Source of the DNA: Galeopsis tetrahit
Taxonomy: Eukaryota > Streptophyta > Magnoliopsida > Lamiales > Lamiaceae
DNA length: 64,000 nt
Assembly: GCA_963675135.1 (NCBI GenBank)
Contig: OY776119.1
Location: 81,089,727 to 81,153,726, forward strand
Reading direction: 5' to 3'
The position numbers and the translations under genes were made by a program. Numbering within the stretch: the stretch's first letter is position 1; the number at the start of each line of letters is the position of its first letter. The notes under the pieces were generated by a model that saw only the letters and a list, made by a program, of their open reading frames with translations, made no database searches and had not been told where the DNA came from. This document shows positions 1 through 10,610 of this stretch, one piece after another.

Positions 1-255
1 ATCAGGTATCAGAGCTTAACTACTACAAGATATTCCAGATATCAAAGTAGAATGCATCAACTCTTGTATCAGATCATTCTAAACCATATCAGAGCAGATA
101 GCATGTCAATGCACATATCAGCAGACTTGTCCAAATTTCAGCAGATTTGACCATATAGCAAAAATATCTCCAGATAAGATAAATTTTCATCCAGGAAGAG
201 TCAGAAGACTTAGCCATTCTTAGAGATCATCCTCAGGAGGTGGATTCATCCCATA
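1..255. other. 3' untranslated part of the SIRE element
   Basis: Non-coding sequence between the third ORF and the missing 3' LTR. It is rich in TATCAG words (near 6, 38, 67, 89, 117). No polypurine tract or LTR edge is visible before the window begins. Confidence 0.5.
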
Positions 256-3200
256 TTATGCCCACACTCTCTTCTTGAGTTCCATGGCTTCCTGGTTAGT
301 TCCTTTGGGTCCAAGGGTCATCTTGTTCAGCTTCAGAATTTCTGTGAACTCCCTTAGGATCCTTGCTTGGACAATCCATCCATCAAGCTTTGGAGGCATA
401 TAGATGATAGGCTTGGGAGCATTGAGTTCAATTCTTGCAATGTCAGCAGCTGCAAGTAATTGTTGATACAGTTCTCTGTAGTATTCCAGCATGAACTCAG
501 TGAAGGCAGAGTTTGCATCTCCTCCATTCCATCTGTCAATGACATAATAGTCATAGACAAACTCCCTTTTAGCTTCTTCCCATGTGTCATTCAGTTGAAT
601 TGGCACCCATTTATCCAAGTGTGGATATTTGGTGTCCATTGGGATTAGAAGCTGAGGCTTCATCTTGCTGTAGGTTGCTCTCCTTCTTCTTGGTTTCTGA
701 AAGTTAGCTCTTCTCTTGTCTCTTGCTCTGTTAGCCTCTTCCATCAAATCCATTTTCTCCTGGGCCCTCATCATGGCCAGTTTCTGTTGTGTTTCAGGGT
801 ATTTGCCATACCCTTCATGAAACAGCTTTGATGGATCATGGGCTAGGACTGTTGTCTTCTTCTTAGGTTCAGGTCCAAATCCTTCAGCAAATAGCTCTTC
901 AATGTCTTCAGTGGACTTGGGACCTTCAGTACTTTTGTCAGATTCAGAAGACTTGTCTTTTTCAGCAGCTTTGGGTACTTCAGCAGTTTTGGGATCTTCA
1001 GCAGTTTTGGCCTTCTTTGAGGTAGGCTCATCATCAACAACTCTGAATTCAGGTGGAAGATCAAGGCTATTGGGAAAGTCAGTGAATTTCTCAACTTGTC
1101 TCTTCTTTCCTTGGGCCTTCTTGATCTTTCCTCTAGTTTGGACACCTTCAGCATCCTTGTCCAAACCAAATACTTTACCACCTGGTCTTTGTTGTAACCT
1201 CACTCTTTCCTCTTGAGCTGAGGCCATAGAGTTCTTCAATGTCAATGCCAACTGCTCCTCTTCATCCAATTCTTCCAAGTTCAGCACTGCTGGCTCTTTT
1301 CCCTTTCCTTCAGGGGCTTTGTCCTTCCCTTTCACTGGACTCCCAATTACTAAGGCACCTTTTGCCCTTGCTCTTTCCCTTTCCCCCTTTTTGGCAGCAT
1401 CAAAACATTCTGGCTTCAGTTCACTCATAGTGGATGCCAATAAGGACTGGGCTTGGGTTAGAGACTTCATTTCTTCCAACAAATATACATTCTCATCATG
1501 TATATTTTGCATCTTGTCACTGCTCAAGCTGAGAAAGGCAAGAACAGGCTTCATTTTCTGTTGGACAACCTCCTCCATGGTTGCCTTAAGAGATGCATCC
1601 AATTGAGCTTTCAGGAGCTCAGTGAGGTTGGCCACTGCACCTTCAGCAATGTTGGCCAACACTTCTTGGGAAAACTTTTCTGAGGCTGCTTTGACCATAG
1701 CTAGCCTTTGCTCTTCAGCTCTTTTCTTTTGCAAGGCTGTCTTCTTGCCAAGAGCTTGCTTGATTGTCAATCTGATAGCTTGAACATTTGCATTATGGTT
1801 ATCTCTCAGCATCTTTTGATCCTTCTTGACCTCCTTTGAGATGTTTTCCATACTGACTTTGGCTTTGTGAACTTCAGTAGAGATGGTTTGAAGACCAGAT
1901 TCTACTCCTTCAATTCTTGCTTCCAATGTGGGTAAAACCACATCTTCAGAGCCAGTTAATCTCATTTCAACAGAAGCTAGAGTTCTTCCATGCTCATCTA
2001 ATGCTCCAGAAGTTTCTGCATGAGCTGTTTGAACTTGTTGAGCCAAGGAATCCAACTTCTCTGATTGCATCCCAAGCAAGGCTTGTGCTGATCCAGTGTC
2101 AACTTGGATGGGAGCATCTGTCAAGAGATCATCTGCAAAAATTTGTTCAAAGCTTATCCCTGCAATATCAGACAAATCAAAAGCATCAGTGAAAACACAC
2201 TTATCTCCCTCATTTTCCTTTTCATAAGACTCTGATGCATCAGCAGTCTTCTCCTCATTTTCAACTATTTCTTTTCTTCCTTCATTAAAAGTTTCCTCAC
2301 TTAAAGGAACAGGCCTCCTCTCATCAAGGGATTCTTGAAGTTCAGATTTGACTTCAAGAATAACCTGTCCTTCCTCACTTATACCACCCTCATATGTGGG
2401 TACACTCACAATCTTAGTGATAACTACCTCTCTTTCATCCATAACTCCCTCTGATTTCTCAAAACTACTTTCCTTTTCAACTCCTTCTCCTAAACCTGCA
2501 GCATCTCCACCTTCAACAAGGTTCAAAGATGGCAGTTGTGGGGAGATCACAGTGCTTATATCAACAGCCACTGAGTCATCCTGAATGATTAAGGGCTGAT
2601 CAGTGTCCAATTCTTCTGACACTGAATAGGCCTTAATCAAACTAGCCTCTAGAGAAGGAACCTCCACATCTTTAGGCTGTGCCTTGGGTTCAGAAGAACC
2701 TTCATTGGCAGATGTGTCCTTGGTTGTGTTACCATCCTTGGTCAACACCTCTGAAATGGCAGAGCCTTTCCTATGATAGGTTCTAGGGGGGTTGGAAAGT
2801 CTTTCAGAGATAGAAGGCTTAGGGAGATTGGCTTGAGGGGTTTCAGGAGGGTTGGGTTTAGAGGGGTTTGAGGGATCATCTGGGGAGTCATCATCATTGG
2901 AGCTACTTTCAGGGTGTTTGATTCCCTTAGCTTTTCTTTCCCTCTCCTCATTGATCTTGTCATTCACCAACTTTGCAAATATTTCCTCATCAGTGAGGAA
3001 TCTTGTCTTTGAAACTCCAGCAAAGTGTAATAATCTGTTCTCCTCTATTTGCCACCAGTTTGCACCCTTATCTTGGATGACTTGTGATATCTCCATCATA
3101 GACTTGTCTTTTACATCAACAAGCATCCTTAGATCATGAAATGTCTTCTGAATTCTTGGAAATTCAGCAAGTTGTGGATACAAACTGTCCACAGTAGCCT

Positions 3201-4974
3201 TGGCTCCTCCTCTGAGCATACTTTCATAAGTATACTCCTCCTCATCTCCACTTGAATGGGGACTTTGGGTTATAGGGGAGTTGGCTCTGGGTTCTCCTAA
3301 TGTGGCTTCAGGCAGATTAAGTTCAGGAATGTTGGCTTCAGATGGGTTGGGTGCAGTAGAAGGATCTTCAGTTGCTTTTGAGAGCAATGGATCTGAAGGG
3401 GCTTTGCTCGGGGGGGTTGGCTCAAAGAGTGCAGCTTCTAAAAGCTTTGAATAATTGAGCATAGATGAGTCAAGGGGAGATTGTAACCTTGTCTCATCTA
3501 CAGCTATGTCAACTAGCACATCTATCATACTTCTCTGCACACTTCCCTCAGGAGAGTATCTCTTTGTGAGGTTAATGGGGGTGATGGGTTGATTGGTTGG
3601 GGTTATATGGGTTTCAGGGGAGTTGGGCTCAGGATTCTGAATTTCAGGGATGTTGGCCTCCATTGGTTGACCTTCAGGGACCCTGGATTCTGGAGTTCCA
3701 GAACCAGATGAGTTGGTCCTTGACCTTGATTTGGTCCTGCTTTCAGCTCTGCTCTCTCTTAGAGCATGTTGTAGAGACCTTTCTTCCTGAAGCTCCAACA
3801 CCTTGTCAGTAGGCTTGACCCTTCTCTTACTAGCTCTACTGCTCCCACTTCCTTCCTCATCCTTCTCAGGGACTACCTCCCTGATCCTCTTATCACCCCT
3901 AGACTTTTGTCTAGTCTCATTGTACTTTTGCCTTAATTCTTCTGAATGATCAGAGGGCACTTGTACACCTTCTCTAGCAACTTCTTCAATCTCAGTTGAA
4001 GCATCTGAATTCTCTTCTGAGATTATCTGAGACATTTTCCTTGTCTTCACCACCCTTGCCTTTGTCCTCTTTTTCAACTTGGGCTTCTCCTCTACCTTTG
4101 CTTCAGCAGGCTTGGCCATTAACATCCTTCTTTTCTCAGTTTTCTTGCTGAGCTTTCTGAATAGGATCTTTTGGGCTGGGAGGGGCTTTGCAAAGGTTTG
4201 CATCTGGGAGTAATGAGAAAATCTCTCAATCAACAAGCTTGCCCTAGTGCAATACTTGATTTTCCCTTCTAGCACCACCTTGTTGTGAGATTTCACCTTG
4301 AATTTAGCCTTTTCCTTCATCATTTCAGACATAATGAAGGTCCTCCAATCAAACTTGATGCCTTTGTCACTGGCATCAATTACTGCAGCCATGATTCTGA
4401 TTCTTGGATGGCTGACCTGCTCTAAGCTTCCAGTATTACTCAAGAGACTTTTAGCTACTACCTCAAAAAGGTTGAGAAATTCTGGCTTAAGAGTCTTTTT
4501 GTTTTGAGTTGAGGAGAGAGGGCCTGGTGTCAATAGCCATTCCTGAGCTATTTCTTCTTCATGACTAGTGCCATAGATTTCTAGATTCCTTCCCTCAGAA
4601 GGCAATCCAAAAGCTCCTTCAAGATCTTCTGAAGAGAATTTCACTCTATGAGATCTCTCTTCCTCTTCTCCTTCAGCAACATAGGACAAAATGGTGGAAA
4701 TTTCACCATCTTCAGGCTTGCCTCTCCATTTGAGAAAGGCAAAGAATTCAGCCATATAGCTTTCCAAGCAGGAACTTGGTCTTTCTTCCAAGAACTTTTG
4801 AAGACCAGCCCTTCTCAACCACCTCAGGGTTGGAGTAATCTCAGGATCTTCACTTTCAAAGGAGATTATGGGTTCAAAATGAAGATTGTTTTTGTTGCTT
4901 AGATATCCAAAATCAAGGTCCAGAGCCTTGTTGGAAAAGTCTATGATTATCTCTGGTCTAACTTTGGGAGCCAT
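256..4974 (-). CDS. Third ORF of the SIRE-type element (envelope-like position), 1572 aa
   Basis: A single uninterrupted reading frame downstream of pol, in a different frame and about 700 bp away, where SIRE elements carry their envelope-like ORF. The N-terminal 250 residues (MAPKVRPEIIIDF..., LRWLRRAGLQKFLEE) resemble the putative plant transposon protein domain found in such elements. Residues about 290-960 are low-complexity, acidic or basic, and carry repeated (A/N)NxPE words (near 440, 550 and 715). Residues about 965-1110 look like a coiled coil. Lysine-rich tracts follow, and a compact C-terminus of about 150 residues. I see no signal peptide or membrane segment, so a true envelope role is not supported. 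It is much longer than I would expect for this ORF. Function unknown. Confidence 0.75.
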   Translation of the reverse strand: MAPKVRPEIIIDFSNKALDLDFGYLSNKNNLHFEPIISFESEDPEITPTLRWLRRAGLQKFLEERPSSCLESYMAEFFAFLKWRGKPEDGEISTILSYVAEGEEEERSHRVKFSSEDLEGAFGLPSEGRNLEIYGTSHEEEIAQEWLLTPGPLSSTQNKKTLKPEFLNLFEVVAKSLLSNTGSLEQVSHPRIRIMAAVIDASDKGIKFDWRTFIMSEMMKEKAKFKVKSHNKVVLEGKIKYCTRASLLIERFSHYSQMQTFAKPLPAQKILFRKLSKKTEKRRMLMAKPAEAKVEEKPKLKKRTKARVVKTRKMSQIISEENSDASTEIEEVAREGVQVPSDHSEELRQKYNETRQKSRGDKRIREVVPEKDEEGSGSSRASKRRVKPTDKVLELQEERSLQHALRESRAESRTKSRSRTNSSGSGTPESRVPEGQPMEANIPEIQNPEPNSPETHITPTNQPITPINLTKRYSPEGSVQRSMIDVLVDIAVDETRLQSPLDSSMLNYSKLLEAALFEPTPPSKAPSDPLLSKATEDPSTAPNPSEANIPELNLPEATLGEPRANSPITQSPHSSGDEEEYTYESMLRGGAKATVDSLYPQLAEFPRIQKTFHDLRMLVDVKDKSMMEISQVIQDKGANWWQIEENRLLHFAGVSKTRFLTDEEIFAKLVNDKINEERERKAKGIKHPESSSNDDDSPDDPSNPSKPNPPETPQANLPKPSISERLSNPPRTYHRKGSAISEVLTKDGNTTKDTSANEGSSEPKAQPKDVEVPSLEASLIKAYSVSEELDTDQPLIIQDDSVAVDISTVISPQLPSLNLVEGGDAAGLGEGVEKESSFEKSEGVMDEREVVITKIVSVPTYEGGISEEGQVILEVKSELQESLDERRPVPLSEETFNEGRKEIVENEEKTADASESYEKENEGDKCVFTDAFDLSDIAGISFEQIFADDLLTDAPIQVDTGSAQALLGMQSEKLDSLAQQVQTAHAETSGALDEHGRTLASVEMRLTGSEDVVLPTLEARIEGVESGLQTISTEVHKAKVSMENISKEVKKDQKMLRDNHNANVQAIRLTIKQALGKKTALQKKRAEEQRLAMVKAASEKFSQEVLANIAEGAVANLTELLKAQLDASLKATMEEVVQQKMKPVLAFLSLSSDKMQNIHDENVYLLEEMKSLTQAQSLLASTMSELKPECFDAAKKGERERARAKGALVIGSPVKGKDKAPEGKGKEPAVLNLEELDEEEQLALTLKNSMASAQEERVRLQQRPGGKVFGLDKDAEGVQTRGKIKKAQGKKRQVEKFTDFPNSLDLPPEFRVVDDEPTSKKAKTAEDPKTAEVPKAAEKDKSSESDKSTEGPKSTEDIEELFAEGFGPEPKKKTTVLAHDPSKLFHEGYGKYPETQQKLAMMRAQEKMDLMEEANRARDKRRANFQKPRRRRATYSKMKPQLLIPMDTKYPHLDKWVPIQLNDTWEEAKREFVYDYYVIDRWNGGDANSAFTEFMLEYYRELYQQLLAAADIARIELNAPKPIIYMPPKLDGWIVQARILREFTEILKLNKMTLGPKGTNQEAMELKKRVWA

Positions 4975-5517
4975 TGAAATTTACAGAGATGAAAATGAAA
5001 GAGTGTTGAGAGAGTTTGAAGAAAAATAAGCTAGGGTTTGAATACTTGGGGAAAAGGTGTTTGTGGGGGATCTTAAGACTTGGGGATATTCTAAAAAGAA
5101 TGTTTGTCAATGAGTTGGTGAGGTTTGTGTATTTTCAACGGGTATCAAAAATGGAAATATACACTTGGACGGCCAGGATGAATTTCAGGGGAGTTGGCCA
5201 GTTTTGATCCAATGGTCAAAAACCAATGTAACAGTGAGTTATTGGTTTTATTCAAAACGTGGAAGTTATTAAATATTAGTTAATGGTTGGGGAGTTTTCG
5301 AGATAGATCATGGCTTGAAAAGTGGAATGCAAACAAGAGTTAAATCTTGGCATTTAATGCATGGGAAGTGACCTTTTGGGTGGGGGACAAATTAAATCCT
5401 ACAGTGATGATATCTGTAGTTGGGACATGTATCAAGGTAGGCAGTGATTACCCAAAATAGGTGCTTATCAAACCAAGGGAATAGTTTGATAGCCAAGACA
5501 ACTTATCTGACCCCACT

Positions 5518-5586
5518 TGGACAAGTGTCCTGAAGAGATGTGGACAAAGGTCCTGAATTCCAATGGACAAGTGTCCTGAATGATTT
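5518..5586. repeat. Three 23-bp tandem units in the pol-ORF3 spacer
   Basis: Units start at 5518, 5541 and 5564, each opening with TGGACAA and containing TCCTGAA. They lie in the roughly 700-bp non-coding gap between pol and the third ORF. The first 16 bases resemble the words dispersed through the LTR. Confidence 0.8.
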
Positions 5587-5675
5587 TAGCCATCTCTTCT
5601 GATATTCAGTAGACTTGACCAAGTCTGCTGAGAACCTTTTCAGTTTCCATATATCTCATTCACTTTTCATGACTT

Positions 5676-8600
5676 TTACTTGTCCAACTTCCCTGGATCA
5701 AGTAATCCCAACTCTGCTGATAGCTCCAGAAATCTTGCCTCTGCAAGTGGCTTGGTTAAAATATCGGTTTTTTGATGATCAGTGTGGATCTTGACCAACT
5801 TTATGTCCTTCTTCTCCACATGGTCTCTAATGAAGTGGTGCTTGATGTCCACATGCTTGCATCTTGTGTGCAAGACAGGATTTTGTGATATAGCAATGGC
5901 ACTATTGTTATCACAAAATATTGACACTTCAGTAGAGTTGACTTTGTAGTCTCTCAGTTGTTGTCTCAACCAAAGGATTTGAGCACAACAACTTCCAGCT
6001 GCAACATATTCAGCTTCAGTGGTGGAAGTAGCCACTGTGTTCTGCTTCTTGGAGAACCAAGATATAAGCTTGTTGCCCAAGAATTGACAAGTTCCTGAAG
6101 TGGATTTTCTGTCAATTCTGCATCCTCCATAATCAGCATCTGAGTAGCCAGTTAACTCAATATTGTCATCAGCAGGGTACCAAAGGCCTAGATTTTCAGT
6201 GCCTTTGAGATACCTCAAGATCCTCTTTGCAGCCTCAAGGTGGCTTTTCTTAGGATTTGCTTGAAACCTTGCACAAACACCTACTGCAAAGGTGATGTCA
6301 GGTCTGCTGGCAGTGAGATAGAGGAGTGATCCAATGATTCCTCTATACTCAGTGGAATTGGTTGGAATACCACTTTCATCAGGATCCATCTTCCAATTTG
6401 TGTTCATAGGGATCCTTACTGGCTTGCTAGTTGTAAACCCAAACTTCTTGATCATTTCTCTGGTGTACTTAGCTTGGTTGATGAAGATTCCTTCTTTAGA
6501 TTGTTTGACTTGAAGACCTAAAAAGAAGTTCATCAACCCCATCATGGACATCTCAAACTTGCTTTGCATTAGCTTTGAGAACTTCTCACACAGCTTCTCA
6601 TTGGGGGATCCAAATATTATGTCATCCACATAAATTTGGACAAGCAAGATGTCCTCTCCTTCAGATATTCTGAAAAGAGTTATGTCCACAGTTCCCTTGG
6701 TGAATCCATGATCCAAGAGGAATTGTGATAGTGTATCATACCAAGCCCTAGGGGCTTGCTTGAGTCCATATAGAGCTTTCTTGAGTCTGTAAACTTGGTT
6801 TCCAACTTCAAAACCTGGTGGTTGCTCCACATAGACTTCTTCTTTCAAGACTCCATTCAGAAAGGCACTCTTGACATCCATTTGGTACACTTTGAACCTC
6901 TTGTGGGCTGCATAGGCTAGAAAGAGCCTTATTGCTTCTAGCCTTGCCACAGGTGCAAATGTCTCATCATAGTCAATGCCTTCATGTTGGCAATAGTCTT
7001 TTGCCATAAGTCTTGCTTTGTTTCTGACAATCACATCATTTTTCTTGTTCTTGAACACCCACTTTGTTCCAATAACATCTTGATGTGAAGGCCTATCCAC
7101 CAGCTCCCATACTTCATTTCTGGTGAATTGGTTCAGTTCTTCCTGCATGGCTGTGATCCAATTGGCATCTTGAAGTGCTTCCTCAATATCACTTGGTTCT
7201 TGCTCTGACAAGAAACAACAGAAAAGAGCATTTTCACCATGGAATCTTCTTGTTCTGACTCCAATACTTGGGTCACCAAGTATTAGATCAGTAGGATGGT
7301 CTGACAACCAGGTCCTTCTTTTTCTGATCTCTTCAGTAGAGTTGTCCTCTACTGAAGTTGAGTCAATTTGATCATAGAATTCAGGATAATTGAATGCAGG
7401 ATCTAATTCAGGATCATAATCAGGGGTGTTGTCCTCAATGTCAGGGACATTGGTATTTTCAACATTTTGAGTTCCCCCTTGATTATTTGACCCATTAACT
7501 ACCTCAGCAGGAACTGCTTCTTCATTGGTAGTTGTTACCTGGATGTGAACTGGGATTGGATCATTCAGTTCATCATTCCTTTTAGTGGGAATTGCTTCAG
7601 GAAGGTTGCCTTCAGGATGGTTGTCTAATTTAGAGTTTTCAGGAAGATTGGCTTGGACAACATCTATGAATTCAGTGTCTTTGTCTTTTAGGCTTAATCT
7701 GGTTGTCCTCTGTGTGATTTCTTCAGGTTCCAAATGATCATTCCTGATCTCAAAGATAGACTCATCAAACACAACATGAGGTGTTTCTTCCACTATAAGG
7801 GTTTTCTTGTTGTAGACTCTGAAAGCTCTACTGATTTGAGAGTATCCAAGGAATACTCCCTCATCAGCTTTGCTGTCAAAGGCTTTCAACTGTTCTCTCC
7901 CATTATTGTGAATGAAACATTTGCAACCAAATATATGAAAGTATGACACTTTAGGCATTCTTCCTTTCCAGAGTTCATAGGGGGTTTTGCCTTGCCCCTT
8001 AGTGATCAAACATCTATTTTGAGTATGGCATGCAATATTTATAGCTTCAGCCCAAAACCTCTTAGGTAAATTTGAATCAGCAATTAAAGTTCTAGCAGCT
8101 TCTTTCAAGGTTCTATTCCTCCTTTCTGCAACTCCATTTTGCTGAGGTGTTCTAGCTGCTGAGGTTTCATGAGCTATTCCATTAGATGTGCAATACTCAT
8201 TGATGTATGAATTTATGAACTCAGTGCCTTTATCAGATCTTATCTTGATAATGCTAAGGCTTTTCTCATTTGACAATCTCTTAAGAAGTTCAGGTAGTTT
8301 GACTTGTGTTTCCTTCTTATTAAGGAGAAATACTACCCATGTGAACCTAGAGAAGTCATCTACTACCACCAATGTGTATTTTCTACCATTTATGCTTGAA
8401 GGGGTAATTGGTCCAAACAGATCCATATGTAGAAGTTCAAGTACCCTTTCAGTGGAGATGACTGGTTTACCTTTGAATGAGGCTTTAATCTGTTTTTCTT
8501 CTTGACATGGCTTACACACATGTTCTTTAATGAAAACCTCATTAGGCAATCCTTTAACTAATGCATTTCTAGCAAGTTTATTCATAGATTTGAAGTTCAG

Positions 8601-9059
8601 GTGGTTTGGCCTTTTGTGCCATAACCAACTTTGTTCACTAGAACTTTTAGCAATAAAACATGCAGCATCAGTAGACTTGTCCCAGTCTGCAAAATACACA
8701 TTTCCCTTCCTAGTTCCAGTCAATAGGGTTTGTTGAGTTTTATCCTTAATTAGACACTTTCCACTTGAGAACTCAACATTAAAATCTTTATCATAGAATT
8801 GACTGATACTTAGGAGATTATATTTGAGACCAGCCACATAAGATACATTGGTTACTTTAATGTTACCAATCATCAAAGTACCATAACCTTTTGTAGTTGC
8901 TTGTGAGCTGTCTCCAAAAGTAACATTTGGGCCTTCTTTTTCAATAAAGTCAGTGAGGAGTTCCTTGTTTCCAGTCATGTGCCTTGAGCATCCACTGTCA
9001 AGGTACCATGCTGTCTTTTTGTTCATGCTCCTCTTCTTGTGGCCCACTGGTACCTGCAA
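5676..9059 (-). CDS. pol: pol polyprotein: protease, integrase, reverse transcriptase, RNase H
   Basis: About 1127 residues, in the same frame as gag after a TAA at 9060-9062. Domains in order: aspartic protease (WYLDSGCSRHMTG, catalytic Asp near residue 21); GAG-pre-integrase and HHCC zinc motif (WHKRPNH near 150, CKPC later); integrase catalytic core (SDKGTEF near 283, then the TPQQNGVAERRNRT block); a variable linker with NLPE-like words (about 460-490); copia reverse transcriptase (DVKSAFLNG, then YVDD near 810); and RNase H (SDADYGG near 971, TEAEYVA, then the conserved DILTKPL). All catalytic motifs look intact. Small departures from consensus are PN for LG in the HHCC helix and MAKDY for VAKGY. 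There is no clear ATG at the frame start, so expression as gag-pol through the stop is the likeliest route. Confidence 0.93.
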   Translation of the reverse strand: MQVPVGHKKRSMNKKTAWYLDSGCSRHMTGNKELLTDFIEKEGPNVTFGDSSQATTKGYGTLMIGNIKVTNVSYVAGLKYNLLSISQFYDKDFNVEFSSGKCLIKDKTQQTLLTGTRKGNVYFADWDKSTDAACFIAKSSSEQSWLWHKRPNHLNFKSMNKLARNALVKGLPNEVFIKEHVCKPCQEEKQIKASFKGKPVISTERVLELLHMDLFGPITPSSINGRKYTLVVVDDFSRFTWVVFLLNKKETQVKLPELLKRLSNEKSLSIIKIRSDKGTEFINSYINEYCTSNGIAHETSAARTPQQNGVAERRNRTLKEAARTLIADSNLPKRFWAEAINIACHTQNRCLITKGQGKTPYELWKGRMPKVSYFHIFGCKCFIHNNGREQLKAFDSKADEGVFLGYSQISRAFRVYNKKTLIVEETPHVVFDESIFEIRNDHLEPEEITQRTTRLSLKDKDTEFIDVVQANLPENSKLDNHPEGNLPEAIPTKRNDELNDPIPVHIQVTTTNEEAVPAEVVNGSNNQGGTQNVENTNVPDIEDNTPDYDPELDPAFNYPEFYDQIDSTSVEDNSTEEIRKRRTWLSDHPTDLILGDPSIGVRTRRFHGENALFCCFLSEQEPSDIEEALQDANWITAMQEELNQFTRNEVWELVDRPSHQDVIGTKWVFKNKKNDVIVRNKARLMAKDYCQHEGIDYDETFAPVARLEAIRLFLAYAAHKRFKVYQMDVKSAFLNGVLKEEVYVEQPPGFEVGNQVYRLKKALYGLKQAPRAWYDTLSQFLLDHGFTKGTVDITLFRISEGEDILLVQIYVDDIIFGSPNEKLCEKFSKLMQSKFEMSMMGLMNFFLGLQVKQSKEGIFINQAKYTREMIKKFGFTTSKPVRIPMNTNWKMDPDESGIPTNSTEYRGIIGSLLYLTASRPDITFAVGVCARFQANPKKSHLEAAKRILRYLKGTENLGLWYPADDNIELTGYSDADYGGCRIDRKSTSGTCQFLGNKLISWFSKKQNTVATSTTEAEYVAAGSCCAQILWLRQQLRDYKVNSTEVSIFCDNNSAIAISQNPVLHTRCKHVDIKHHFIRDHVEKKDIKLVKIHTDHQKTDILTKPLAEARFLELSAELGLLDPGKLDK

Positions 9060-10610
9060 TTAGATAGGTTTAGGTACCCTTTGAGTTTTGGGTCCTGAGT
9101 GGTTAGCTGTACCTTTAGGAACCCAAACTTGCCTAATAACCTTGATTGATTCAAGGTGGCTAAGTTGTCTTCCTCTAGCATCTACATACACTGTCTTTCC
9201 CTTAAATGCCTTTGGAAAAGTGTGTGTGAATGTGTTAACTCTATAAGTTTCAGGAGAGTTGTCAAATCTCCTGAACTTTTGAGTTCTTTGTGCTACTTGA
9301 GGGAATCTTTGAGGAAAGGCTTTCTTTTGACCATTACCCTTTGGCATGAAGGGTTTTGGTTGTCTCATTTTATTTTGCCTTTGAGGAAAGTTATCCTTGG
9401 GTCTATTCAGCTGAGGCTTTCTCAGAAGAGTTGGCCTAGGCTGATTATACTTTGGATAACTCCTCTGAACATTGTTCAGTAGAGTTGCCCTTCCATTGGG
9501 TCTACTCTGCTGACCAACATTCCTCTTATGTTCAGGAGCTTTGGCCATTTCCTTAGGTTTTGGCCTATTCTCCTGAATCACTTGAGTAGGCAGATCATCC
9601 ATTTTGCCCTTTCCTTTGTTCAGTGGCTGAATCACTTCATTTTCAGTTTGTGCCACTGACTTAACAAAGATTCTCTTAGTGTTACTTACAGAAGCAACAC
9701 TAAGACAAGGTGAAGATTCAAATGGATCAAAACCTAATCCACTTCTTTGAGCCATAGGTCTTTGATAACTCTGAATTTCCTCTATTGCTCTAGAGGATTT
9801 CTTCAGAGCAGACATCTTTAATTTCAGACTCTCTTCACTTGATTTAAGAATATCATATTCATGTGAGAGGTTTTCAAATTTGACATTGAGAATTTTAAGT
9901 TCAAAATCTTTTCTCTTATGAGAGAGAAGTTGATCATCAATCTCCTTTTGTTGGTCAACTATCCTGAGATTTGCTTCCTCAAGCTCTCTCAAGACTTGTT
10001 GATACAACTCAGTAGACTTGACATCAACAACTACCTCAGAGTTTTTGGCAAGTTCAATAGCCAATCTTTCATTTTCTCTCACACAGATATCATGAAATTC
10101 TTGTAATCTAGTGAAATCTTCCATCAACTTTCCTAAGGAAAGTTTCAGGTTAACCTCACTAGTGTTTTGTGAGATAAATGATGGTGAACTAGAAGTAGAG
10201 GATACCTCATCATCCTCAAGAGCCATGTTGCAAACATCATCATCATCATCATCATTGTTGGAGAATAATCCATCAGAAGAGTTGAAGCTTTCAGCACTTT
10301 CAGATTCATCACCAGCCATCATGGCCTTTCTATTGGTGAACTTTCTGTCTCTTTTAGCTTGTCTCTCTCTTCTTTCTTTAGAGCTTAGTTCAGGGCAGTC
10401 ATACTGGAAGTGCCCTTTCTTTTTGCAATTATAGCACAAATCTTCATCATCATCCTTCTTGGATTCATCTCTTCTCTTAGATGATGAAGGGTCAGCTCTA
10501 CTGGATCTTCTCCTATCAGAGGACTTGTCCTCTGATCTTTTCTCTTCAGGTTTTTTGTCCTCAGCCTGATCTTCAGGGGAGTTGTATCTTCTCCTGAATT
10601 TGTTGTCTTG
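9060..10610 (-). pseudogene. gag: gag C-terminal part with CCHC zinc knuckle, same frame after the TAG
   Basis: This is the continuation of gag in the same frame. A charged stretch precedes the zinc knuckle CYNCKKKGHFQYDC (about 10395-10437; C-X2-C-X4-H-X4-C), the RNA-binding motif of copia gag. A coiled-coil-like glutamate/leucine-rich segment follows (about 9780-10140), then a basic, proline- and glutamine-rich tail. It ends at TAA (9060-9062), and the pol frame resumes in the same register directly after it. Only translation through the TAG at 10611, or an internal start, could express it. Called a pseudogene part because of that stop. Confidence 0.75.

Noticed and set aside
4..15. GGTATCAGAGC near the window start as a primer-binding site
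   Set aside because: Wrong strand and position for the element; it is one of several TATCAG words in the 3' untranslated region.
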